From: a bacterium
GTDB lineage: Bacteria; Bacteroidota; Bacteroidia; Bacteroidales; Bacteroidaceae
DNA length: 14,634 nucleotides
NCBI GenBank assembly: GCA_004562975.1
Contig: SFQP01000052.1
Coordinates: 1-14,634, forward strand
Direction of reading: 5' to 3'
The notes beneath the pieces were generated by a model. It was given only the letters and a program-made list of their open reading frames with translations. It had not been told where the DNA came from and did no database searches. The position numbers were made by a program, and so were the translations under genes. Positions 6,947 through 12,556 of the stretch are shown piece after piece; the stretch's first letter is position 1, and each line of letters begins with the position of its first letter.

Positions 6947-7465
6947 ATGGGACAGGGCAACAACCCGGCCAAGACGGGTACGGCATCGACCACCAACGGG
7001 CAGTACCACACCTTCGGCTTGGAGTGGCTGCCTAAGAAGCTCATTTGGTACGTGGACGGCAAACAGGTCTTCTCCTATGCCAAAGCCACCAGCAGCTATG
7101 CGCTGAACAATGGCCAATGGCCTTTCGACAAGGATTTCTACCTCATCCTCAACCAGAGCGTGGGTAACGGCAGCTGGGCTTCCGCTCCCGACCTGGGCTT
7201 TGTGTACGAAACCCTTTTCGATTGGGTGCGCGTTTACCAGACCGACGTACAGACGGGCATTTCCTCCCTCCTCCCGGACGAGTCAGTGCTTGACTATTAT
7301 GTTTCTCCGGGCCGTTTACGCTTGGTAGCAGCGCAGCAGCAGTTTGTGCGTGTCACCGATGCCGCAGGCCGTACCGTCTATGCCGCTCCGTTGCAGGGCA
7401 ATGTCGATCTGCCGCTTTCACAAGGCGTTTACTTGCTCAACGGCCAAAAGATATTGGTGCCGTAG
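6947..7465 (+). CDS. C-terminal fragment of GH16 hydrolase with secretion/sorting-like tail
   Basis: This is a 172-aa open frame in a different frame from the upstream half. Residues ~20-101 are the second half of a GH16 beta-jelly-roll: YHTFGLEWLPKKLIWYVDGK, then WPFDKDFYLILNQSVGNGSW, then FDWVRVYQTD. Residues ~105-172 form a tail ending VYLLNGQKILVP, similar to the short C-terminal domains of secreted Bacteroidales proteins (T9SS-type-A-like). The ATG at 6947 is probably not a real start: the frame is open upstream to the break, there is no signal peptide, and the fold is incomplete. It is best read as the orphaned 3' part of the gene starting at 4177. Confidence 0.75.
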   Translation: MGQGNNPAKTGTASTTNGQYHTFGLEWLPKKLIWYVDGKQVFSYAKATSSYALNNGQWPFDKDFYLILNQSVGNGSWASAPDLGFVYETLFDWVRVYQTDVQTGISSLLPDESVLDYYVSPGRLRLVAAQQQFVRVTDAAGRTVYAAPLQGNVDLPLSQGVYLLNGQKILVP

Positions 7466-7535
7466 ATGAACACAAATCAATGACGAATTAACTACCCGTG
7501 GGCGTAGCCGAGCTACGCTCACGGATTGTGTTCAT
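7466..7535 (+). terminator. Two-stage hairpin after the GH16 gene
   Basis: The inner stem 7496-7508 / 7512-7524 has 13 bp (one G-U) with a 3-nt loop. An outer stem, 7466-7478 (ATGAACACAAATC) with 7524-7535 (GATTGTGTTCAT), pairs over 12 bp with one bulged base. The structure starts at the first base after the TAG stop. No T-run follows directly, so it may be a transcript end or a 3'-stabilising structure. The rest of the gap up to 7602 is AT-rich and holds nothing else I can name. Confidence 0.6.
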
Positions 7536-7602
7536 AATATAGTTCATATCAAACTAAACCCTGATGATATTTAACTCCCATATTATATAATCGTTTAGCT
7601 CC

Positions 7603-7779
7603 ATGCCCTTACCTTCCGACCCCATGATACTCTTCAGTGTTGTCAACACCAAGTTGCGCGATGAGTATCCCTCGCTCGAAGCCCTGTGCAACGATATGCA
7701 GGTTGACCGCCAACAGCTGGAAGCCCGGTTGGCACAGGCCGGTTTTGAGTACAATCCGGCACAAAACAAATTCTGGTAA
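7603..7779 (+). CDS. DUF4250 small protein (58 aa)
   Basis: This short gene is read from ATG 7603 to TAA 7777-7779. The product starts MPLPSDPMILFSVVNTKLRD and ends AGFEYNPAQNKFW. It matches the DUF4250 pattern I know from Bacteroidales and Clostridia: an N-terminal LPxDPxxLxSxxNTKLRDxYxSL, a Cys-containing helix (ALCNDMQVDR), a second helix (QQLEARLAQAGF) and a terminal Y-N-x-x-x-N-x-F-W. The arrangement looks like a small helix-turn-helix-type fold, probably cytoplasmic, and its function is unknown. The VanZ-like gene starts 9 nt after its stop, so they are likely cotranscribed. Confidence 0.88.
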   Translation: MPLPSDPMILFSVVNTKLRDEYPSLEALCNDMQVDRQQLEARLAQAGFEYNPAQNKFW

Positions 7780-7788
7780 AGATAAATC

Positions 7789-8172
7789 ATGCACATTTTC
7801 CGTCAGTTCCCCTTAACCCTTTTCTGTGTGGCATTGATATGGTATCTTTGCCTCTTCAAACCGCCCCGCTCGCCATTTGACACCGTGGAGGGCTTCGACA
7901 AGATAGTCCACGTCCTGATGTATTTGGGCACTTGTTCCGTGTTTTGGGCCGAGCGTTATTGGCACTGTGTCCGGCTCTCCAAGTGGACACTGTTCGGTTG
8001 GGGAGTGCTGTTCCCCATATTGATGAGCGGTTTGGTGGAGTTGTGTCAGGAGTACCTTACCACTTGCCGCAGCGGCGACTGGTACGATTTTGCTGCCAAC
8101 TCTTTTGGCGTTTGTCTGGCCTGCCTGCTCCACTTCCTTTGGCAGAAGTACCGTTCGCGCCGTGACCTTTGA
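7789..8172 (+). CDS. VanZ-like family membrane protein
   Basis: This 127-aa integral membrane protein has about four hydrophobic segments (~7-23, 40-55, 67-83, 102-118). The VanZ-like signature residues are present: DKIVHVLMYLG at 37-47, then an acidic ELCQEYLTTCRSGDWYDFAANSFG stretch in which Glu84, Gln87, Arg94, Asp97, Asp100 and Asn104 are the usually conserved polar residues. The family is named after the teicoplanin-resistance accessory protein VanZ, but most chromosomal members in Bacteroidales have no known role and nothing here suggests resistance. It sits 9 nt after the DUF4250 gene and 33 nt before the DUF3822 gene. Confidence 0.87.
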   Translation: MHIFRQFPLTLFCVALIWYLCLFKPPRSPFDTVEGFDKIVHVLMYLGTCSVFWAERYWHCVRLSKWTLFGWGVLFPILMSGLVELCQEYLTTCRSGDWYDFAANSFGVCLACLLHFLWQKYRSRRDL

Positions 8173-8205
8173 TTTCTCTATCTCTCAGAAACCTATCAGA
8201 CTGCA

Positions 8206-9003
8206 GTGAGTTTATACATACGCATATCCGACACAGATTTGTGTTTCGCCCGTTACGAGGCCGTTGCCGCTTCCGACTTTCATTTTGAGCCCTACCGCGT
8301 CACGCCGCAAGCCTCCCTGACCGTCAACCTGCGCAGTGCGATGCAGCAAGTTGATTTGCTGAATATGCCCACCGACCGCGTGGAAGTGCTGGTCGAGGCA
8401 CCGGTAACGCCTGTGCCCTTGGCCGTTTTCCAGGAGGAAGATGCCGAAGCCCTCTATCACGCCTGTTTCGAGAAGAAAGGCCCCTTGCGTGTTTTTTATG
8501 ACACGGTGCCGGCGGTCAATGCCGTGTTTCTCTTTTCTCTTCCCGAAGCCACTTGCCGCACCCTCGACGAAGCCTTTCAGGGCCGGGTGCGTTACACCAC
8601 AACTTTGGCTTCTGTAGTTCACGTCTTTGCAGGCAAAGGATTGGCCGCCACCGGTGGCCGCCGCCTTTTCGTGTATGTACACGACGGCGTGTCCGATGTG
8701 GTTCTGCTCGAAGGCAACCGGCTGCTGATGCTCAACACGTACAGCGTGCAAGCCCCGACCGATGTGTGCTATTACACCTTCAACATGGTGCGCCATTTGG
8801 GGCTGGAGCCGGCGGGCCAGCCCATCTATGTGGCCGGCGAGGACGCTTTGCTCGACCCCGTGGTGGACCATTTCCAGCATTATGCCCCCGAAGTGTATGC
8901 CATCAATCCTGCCGCTGATTTCAACCGTCATATTGTGGCCACCACGGAGGGTGTGCCCTACGATCTCATGTGCCATTTGCTGAAGCGCAGTGCCCAGCAT
9001 TAA
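8206..9003 (+). CDS. DUF3822 family protein (actin-like ATPase-type fold)
   Basis: This 265-aa protein starts at GTG 8206. That start gives the N-terminus MSLYIRISDTDLCFARYE expected for the family. No ATG occurs in frame between the upstream stop (8170) and 8341, where an ATG start would remove 45 conserved residues. The protein has a conserved first half (FHFEPYRVTPQASLTVNLR) and a second half with FVYVHDGVSDVVLLEGN, like the phosphate-binding hairpins of ASKHA proteins. I recall that a Bacteroides member was solved by structural genomics with an actin-like fold; catalytic activity has not been shown to my knowledge. It is followed by rsmD after 16 nt, a pairing that suggests a link to ribosome or RNA modification (inference). 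Confidence 0.85.
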   Translation: MSLYIRISDTDLCFARYEAVAASDFHFEPYRVTPQASLTVNLRSAMQQVDLLNMPTDRVEVLVEAPVTPVPLAVFQEEDAEALYHACFEKKGPLRVFYDTVPAVNAVFLFSLPEATCRTLDEAFQGRVRYTTTLASVVHVFAGKGLAATGGRRLFVYVHDGVSDVVLLEGNRLLMLNTYSVQAPTDVCYYTFNMVRHLGLEPAGQPIYVAGEDALLDPVVDHFQHYAPEVYAINPAADFNRHIVATTEGVPYDLMCHLLKRSAQH

Positions 9004-9019
9004 ACAACGATTTCTATTT

Positions 9020-9571
9020 ATGCGCGTTATAACCGGAATATACAAAGGCCGCCACTTCGATGTGCCTCGTTGGTTCAAGGCCCGGCCCACCACCGATTTT
9101 GCCAAGGAAAATTTGTTCAATGTATTGCGGGCCTATATGGACTTTGAAGAAGTCAGTGCCCTCGACCTCTTCGGCGGCACGGGCAGCATCTCCTTGGAAC
9201 TGCTGTCGCGAGGTTGCCGGCGAGTGGTGACGGTAGAGAAAGACCGCCGACATTTTTCCTTTATCGAACAATGCTGCAAAACATTGGGCGATGCAGCGTG
9301 GCAGCCACTTTGCGGCGATGTGCTGAAGTTCGTGGAGCGTTGTGGCGAGAGCTTCGACTTGGTCTTTGCCGACCCCCCTTATGCCTTGCCCGAGCTGCCC
9401 GAGTTGCCCCAGCGTGTGCTGGAAAGCAGGCTGTTGGCGGACGGCGGCCTGTTCGTGCTGGAACATGGCAAGGACCACCGCTTCGACAGCCATCCCTCTT
9501 TCGTGGAACACCGTGCTTACGGCAGCGTTAATTTCAGCTTCTTCAGGAAAACGCTCGACCCTCAACTCTAA
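9020..9571 (+). CDS. rsmD: 16S rRNA (guanine-N2)-methyltransferase RsmD family
   Basis: This 183-aa protein (from ATG 9020) transfers a methyl group from SAM to a guanine N2 of 16S rRNA (G966 in E. coli). Motifs are RVITGIYKGR at the N-terminus, ARPTTDFAKENLFNVL at 21-36, SAM-binding DLFGGTGSISLELLSRG at 49-65, the acidic VTVEKD at 70-75, and the catalytic DPPY at 118-121. The frame is open to an earlier ATG at 8990, but that overlaps the DUF3822 gene and adds residues not typical of the family, so 9020 is preferred. The last three codons and the stop lie inside a 7-nt repeat array (9561-9595), so the C-terminus (PQL) seems to come from repeat DNA. Confidence 0.93.
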   Translation: MRVITGIYKGRHFDVPRWFKARPTTDFAKENLFNVLRAYMDFEEVSALDLFGGTGSISLELLSRGCRRVVTVEKDRRHFSFIEQCCKTLGDAAWQPLCGDVLKFVERCGESFDLVFADPPYALPELPELPQRVLESRLLADGGLFVLEHGKDHRFDSHPSFVEHRAYGSVNFSFFRKTLDPQL

Positions 9572-9595
9572 ACTTTAAACTCTCAACTCTCAACT
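9561..9595. repeat. Heptamer array 1: five 7-nt units (CTCAACT type)
   Basis: Five contiguous units are CTCAACT, CTAAACT, TTAAACT, CTCAACT, CTCAACT, with no breaks in phase. The array includes the end and stop codon of rsmD and runs to within 16 nt of the TPR gene. Read on the other strand the unit is AGTTNAN, the same family as the array at 10572-10642. Confidence 0.85.
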
Positions 9596-9611
9596 AATCC
9601 CCCTCCTTCCC

Positions 9612-10562
9612 ATGAGCCTATTCTCCTCTTTGTTCGGCAAGTCCAAGCCGACGGAAACAGTAAAGTTTGAGACACTGCGCGATGATGGTGTCCGTGCCAT
9701 GCAAATCGGCGAGTTGCCCTATGCCGAGAAATGCCTGCTCACCGCCTTAGAACTTCGTCATGATTTGAAAGCCATAGGTTTCTTGGCCGAAGTCTATTTG
9801 CGGATGCAACAGTACGACAAGGCATTGCCCCGATTGGAAGAGCTGGCCGCTTCGCCTGAGGCTACGACCGATGTGAAACTGCTGCTGGCCGAGACACAGG
9901 GCCACCTGGAACTATGGGCCGACCAGCGCGCCACCTGCCGCGCCCTGTTGGACGAGATGCCCGACGACCCTCGCGTCCTTTTTCTGGCCGCCGAAGCCGA
10001 CTACGGACTGGATGCCCCCTTCGAGGCCATTGCCCACCTGACGCAAAGTCTGGCTCTGCGCGATGACTATCAGGCACCCCGCTTGCTGCGTGCCCGCATC
10101 TTGTCCGACATGGGTCAATGGAACGAGGTTTTGCAGGATGCGGAAAAGTTGCTGGCCGCCGATGGGGAGAACGAGGCTTTTATCCAGCTCCACGCCGAGG
10201 CCCTGACGGCTTTGGGAAAGATGGAAGAGGCTACGGCAAATTGGGAAAAGTTGCGGGCTGTCAATCCCTTCAACCAAGAAGCCGTGCTGGCGTTGGGGGC
10301 GTTGTACGAACAGGCGGCACATTGGGACAAGGCACTCGCGCTTTACGATGAGGCGATAGATTTGCAACCCGACTTTGCCGGAGCTTACAAGGCTCGGGGT
10401 GGGGTGCGCCACCACCTGAAGGATGATTTGGGAGCTGCCGACGACTTGAAACGCTCCTTGGAGCTGGCTCCCGAAAAGGCGGCCGAGCTGGACGGCGAGT
10501 ACACGAATGTGGAGAACCAAATGAATGCGCGCTATCGCAGCATGAATCCCTATGGGTTCTGA
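9612..10562 (+). CDS. Tetratricopeptide repeat (TPR) protein
   Basis: This 316-aa protein has no signal peptide or membrane segment and so is probably cytoplasmic. It is built almost wholly of TPR-like helical pairs between residues ~20 and 290. The clearest are around 38-68 (AEKCLLTALEL ... AEVYLRMQQYDKAL), 130-165, 170-195, 204-235 and 238-265 (ALYEQAAHWDKALALYDEAIDLQPDFAGAYKARG). The tail ends YRSMNPYGF. TPRs bind other proteins; the partner is unknown. It lies between rsmD (40-nt gap) and the alpha/beta hydrolase gene (79-nt gap), and both gaps are largely filled by heptamer repeats in opposite orientation. It is probably in the same operon as rsmD, although the repeats could uncouple expression. 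Confidence 0.85.
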   Translation: MSLFSSLFGKSKPTETVKFETLRDDGVRAMQIGELPYAEKCLLTALELRHDLKAIGFLAEVYLRMQQYDKALPRLEELAASPEATTDVKLLLAETQGHLELWADQRATCRALLDEMPDDPRVLFLAAEADYGLDAPFEAIAHLTQSLALRDDYQAPRLLRARILSDMGQWNEVLQDAEKLLAADGENEAFIQLHAEALTALGKMEEATANWEKLRAVNPFNQEAVLALGALYEQAAHWDKALALYDEAIDLQPDFAGAYKARGGVRHHLKDDLGAADDLKRSLELAPEKAAELDGEYTNVENQMNARYRSMNPYGF

Positions 10563-10571
10563 AAGGTTGGG

Positions 10572-10642
10572 AGTTTCAAGTCTATAGTTTAAAGTTCATA
10601 GTCTAAGGTCTAAGAGTTTCAAGTTCATAGTTTATAGTCTGA
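10572..10642. repeat. Heptamer array 2: ten 7-nt units (AGTTTAA type)
   Basis: Ten units of the AGTYNAN family (AGTTTCA, AGTCTAT, AGTTTAA, AGTTCAT and so on) run in phase, except for one extra G at 10614. The last unit (AGTCTGA) supplies the A of the next gene's ATG. The array fills 70 of the 79 nt between the TPR and hydrolase genes. It is the inverse complement of the family at 9561-9595, so the TPR gene is bracketed by inverted arrays. Confidence 0.85.
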
Positions 10643-11280
10643 TGAAAATTATATACTTCCACGGCTTCGCCTCGTCCGGAGCTTCGGGCACGGTGCAGTT
10701 GCTTCGGAAAATGTTGCCCTCGGCCCAGGTCATTGCGCCCGATATCCCCGTTGAGCCCGAGGAGGCGTTGCCCATGTTGCATGAGCTGGTGGCCGCCGAG
10801 CAGCCCGATGTCATCATTGGTACCAGCATGGGCGGTATGTATGCCCAGCAGATGCACGGCCATTTGCGCATCTGCGTCAATCCGGCCTTCCATATGTCCA
10901 CGCGCAGCAAGGCTTTCCACACCGGCACGCACAAGTGGCTCAATGGTCGCGTCAATCATGAAAAGGAATTTAAGGTGACGCAGGCCACCGTGCGCCAGTT
11001 CAACCAGATGGAGCGGCATCAGTTTGACGGAGTCACGCCTGAGGACAAAGATTTGTGTTACGGCCTTTTCGGCATTGACGACCCCTTTGTCAATTCCGCC
11101 AATGCCTACGCCCTCTTCACCAAATATTACACCCATGCCGAGCGTTTCGAGGGTGGTCACAACCTCAATGACAAAACCATCCGCAAGGTGTTGTTCCCGC
11201 TGCTTGCACGGTTGTTCGGCGAACGGTTTGAGCAGGCGCGGCAGGAGCCTCTGCCTGACTATATGCAGTGGGGGCAATAA
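10642..11280 (+). CDS. YqiA/UPF0227-type alpha/beta hydrolase (esterase-like)
   Basis: This 212-aa single-domain alpha/beta hydrolase has MKIIYFHGFASSG at the N-terminus, where HGF contributes to the oxyanion hole. The nucleophile elbow is GTSMGG at 60-65 with Ser62. The acid is Asp146 or Asp147 in GIDDPFV, and the base is His173 in GGHNLND. The compact size and the order of motifs fit the YqiA/YcfP esterase group; the natural substrate is unknown. The start codon overlaps the last unit of the upstream heptamer array. A strong hairpin 19 nt after the stop likely ends the transcript. Confidence 0.88.
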   Translation: MKIIYFHGFASSGASGTVQLLRKMLPSAQVIAPDIPVEPEEALPMLHELVAAEQPDVIIGTSMGGMYAQQMHGHLRICVNPAFHMSTRSKAFHTGTHKWLNGRVNHEKEFKVTQATVRQFNQMERHQFDGVTPEDKDLCYGLFGIDDPFVNSANAYALFTKYYTHAERFEGGHNLNDKTIRKVLFPLLARLFGERFEQARQEPLPDYMQWGQ

Positions 11281-11298
11281 TTCTGCCTGTATTTGATT

Positions 11299-11348
11299 AT
11301 ATGGCTGTCCGGTAAAGGTTTTCTTGAAACTTTACCGGACAGCCATAT
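11299..11348 (+). terminator. Terminator-like hairpin after the hydrolase gene
   Basis: The arms 11299-11317 and 11330-11348 are perfect complements over 19 nt with a 12-nt loop. The stem contains a GC-rich core (GGCTGTCCGG) and is followed by TTCTTG, a weak T-tract. It ends the plus-strand gene run that starts at 7603 (or earlier). Confidence 0.8.
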
Positions 11349-11442
11349 TTCTTGTATGACGACGCATTCCCCTGAATAGATGCTGTTGTTGAAAAACATC
11401 TATTTCCCCAAAGGTTCACACGCTTCTATACGCTTTTTTATC

Positions 11443-11746
11443 CGCGAAAAAAGCATTCACCCCTTCACATGAATCCCTTTTGTGCTTGATTTTCAACAGT
11501 TTCTTGTGTGAAGGCTTTGATTTCAAAGTGTTCACCTCCACTCTGGCGTTTTTATCGTTTATCTGCTGATTTCTAACGGTTTTCCGGTGTGAAGGCTTAC
11601 GCTTTCCACCTTTCACAAGCGTTCACCGCCCGTGTGAATGCTTTGCTGCCCCTGTGAACACTTTGAAATCAAAGCCTTCACACAAGAAACTGTTGAAAAT
11701 CAGCAGAAAACGAGCATCATGTGAATGGGTGAATACTTTTTTCGGG
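11443..11746. repeat. Large inverted-repeat element in the convergent intergenic region
   Basis: The inner arms 11488-11535 and 11654-11701 are perfect reverse complements (48 of 48 nt). Similarity continues outward to about 11443 and 11746 with a few substitutions and two single-base gaps (for example AAAAGCATTC versus AAAAGTATTC and ACCCCTTCAC versus ACCCATTCAC). A fainter trace reaches ~11425 and ~11765 (TATACG/CGTATA). The 118-nt spacer holds a third, diverged copy of the arm at ~11562-11617 in the same orientation as the left arm, and an imperfect palindrome around 11628-11644. TTCAC/GTGAA motifs recur throughout. There is no credible protein gene in it. It could be a MITE-like or REP-like element, or the gene of a highly structured RNA. 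Confidence 0.8.
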
Positions 11747-11754
11747 AAATAAAA

Positions 11755-11776
11755 TACGTATATATACGCGCGCGTA
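11755..11776. other. Alternating pyrimidine-purine tract
   Basis: The 22 nt from 11755 to 11776 alternate strictly between pyrimidine and purine and include ATATATA and CGCGCGCG. Such tracts can adopt Z-form or otherwise unusual DNA under negative supercoiling. It lies at the outer end of the inverted-repeat element. Confidence 0.6.
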
Positions 11777-11883
11777 AAGAGAGTCTTCACCAAACAGATT
11801 AGCGTTTTTTCAGCGTGATGATTCCGCTTCGTCTGCCCAGCCGCACGGGGCTTGAAGTAGTCTTCACAAGTCGCCGACTATTT

Positions 11884-11948
11884 CGCACAAGTCCTTGAGT
11901 AGACAAAACAAGTCCTGGACTTGTTTTGTCTACTCAAGGACTTGTGCG
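11884..11948. terminator. 65-nt perfect palindrome, possible bidirectional terminator
   Basis: The arms 11884-11915 and 11917-11948 are perfect reverse complements over 32 nt around a single central base (T, 11916). It lies 23 nt past the stop codon of the minus-strand NUDIX gene. On the plus strand it is followed by CTCTCTTTTTT (11963-11971), so transcripts from the plus strand would meet a hairpin and then a T-rich tract. Its placement between convergent genes suits termination. The near-zero loop and full 32-bp identity are stronger than a terminator needs. Confidence 0.7.
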
Positions 11949-11971
11949 AGAAGCATTTCATTCTCTCTTTT

Positions 11972-12490
11972 TTATGCCTCTGATTGGGGATGAAGAAACA
12001 GCCTTTTCCACTCCCGTTCAAAGTTGGGCGAGAAAAAGCCCGTGCCCAACCGCCCGATGATTTCCTCGCGGCTGAAAAACCTTCCGCCGTCGAGTTCAGC
12101 CGAGGGGCGCGGGGTGGCCGTAGTCACTGTGCGGAACACGTTGACCAGCTCCCGCTCGCGTGCCGACTCGAACACATAGCGCGTGATGACTTCCGGCACA
12201 AAATCCGTCAGTCCTATCTCCTCGCGCACTTCGCGTTGCAAAGCCTCTTCCACCGTTTCTCCCCAATCCACATGACCCCCTACAGCCGTGTCCCATTTGC
12301 CCGGCTGGATGTCCTTCCAGTCAGGGCGGCGTTGCAGGAACAATTCACCTTGCGGATTAAACACGTGAAGGTGGACCACCGGATGCAGCGGTTTGGTGCC
12401 GCCATGGCATTCGCCGCGTGTGGCACATCCTATGACGTTCCCCTGTTCGTCAACCAAGGGTAGCAATTCGTTTTGGTTGTCTTGTGGCAT
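11972..12490 (-). CDS. NUDIX hydrolase (YfcD / IPP-isomerase-like subgroup)
   Basis: This 172-aa protein has a complete Nudix box at residues 72-94: Gly72, Glu78, then R-E-V-R-E-E-I-G-L from 86 to 94, matching GX5EX7REUXEEXGU. Glu90 and Glu91 are the expected metal ligands. The N-terminus (ELLPLVDEQGNVIGCATRGE) and HPVVHLHVFNPQGELFLQRR resemble the YfcD/isopentenyl-diphosphate-isomerase-like group, which hydrolyses nucleoside-diphosphate-type substrates; the actual substrate is unknown. It lies 66 nt downstream of queA on the same strand and may be cotranscribed. Its 3' end faces the repeat-rich intergenic region. Confidence 0.9.
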   Translation of the reverse strand: MPQDNQNELLPLVDEQGNVIGCATRGECHGGTKPLHPVVHLHVFNPQGELFLQRRPDWKDIQPGKWDTAVGGHVDWGETVEEALQREVREEIGLTDFVPEVITRYVFESARERELVNVFRTVTTATPRPSAELDGGRFFSREEIIGRLGTGFFSPNFEREWKRLFLHPQSEA

Positions 12491-12556
12491 GGAGTGTGTT
12501 TTTTTTGAATGACAGACTTTTTGTTGTTTGCAGAGATGAAAAATACAGATCTCCCC

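Larger units (their letters stand above)
4177..7465 (+). pseudogene. Secreted GH16 glycoside hydrolase gene, broken by an internal deletion with frameshift
   Basis: The N-terminal part (4177-6933, frame 1) and the C-terminal part (to 7465, frame 2) are two halves of one GH16 protein. The first stops at TGA 6931 right after W-M-M-P-Q-D-N-S; the second carries the matching downstream part (YHTFGLEW, YVDGK, LILNQSVGNGSW, DWVRVY). Only ~97 nt separate W-M-M-P from YHTFGLEW. In GH16 enzymes this stretch is longer and carries the catalytic E-x-D-x-x-E motif, which I do not find in any frame here. A loss of roughly 75-120 nt, not a multiple of three, would explain both the missing motif and the frameshift. 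An assembly error is the alternative. Confidence 0.75.

Noticed and set aside
7789..8172. Glycopeptide resistance gene vanZ
   Set aside because: It is only a VanZ-like family member; no vanH/A/X-type genes are nearby and such proteins are common chromosomal genes.
8990..9019. Earlier ATG for rsmD
   Set aside because: It overlaps the DUF3822 stop, and the family N-terminus (RVITGxxKGR) begins right after ATG 9020.
9561..9595. Direct repeats as a replication origin or iteron set
   Set aside because: There are no DnaA-box-like sequences or rep gene, and the array overlaps the end of rsmD inside an operon.
11416..11616. 66-aa minus-strand frame in the intergenic repeat region
   Set aside because: It is a Lys/Arg-rich translation that simply follows the repeats (KPSHRK and KPSHKK arise from repeat copies), with no domain and no promoter seen.
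11443..11746. CRISPR array
   Set aside because: The repeats are few, mostly inverted, and not separated by equal-length unique spacers; no cas genes are present.
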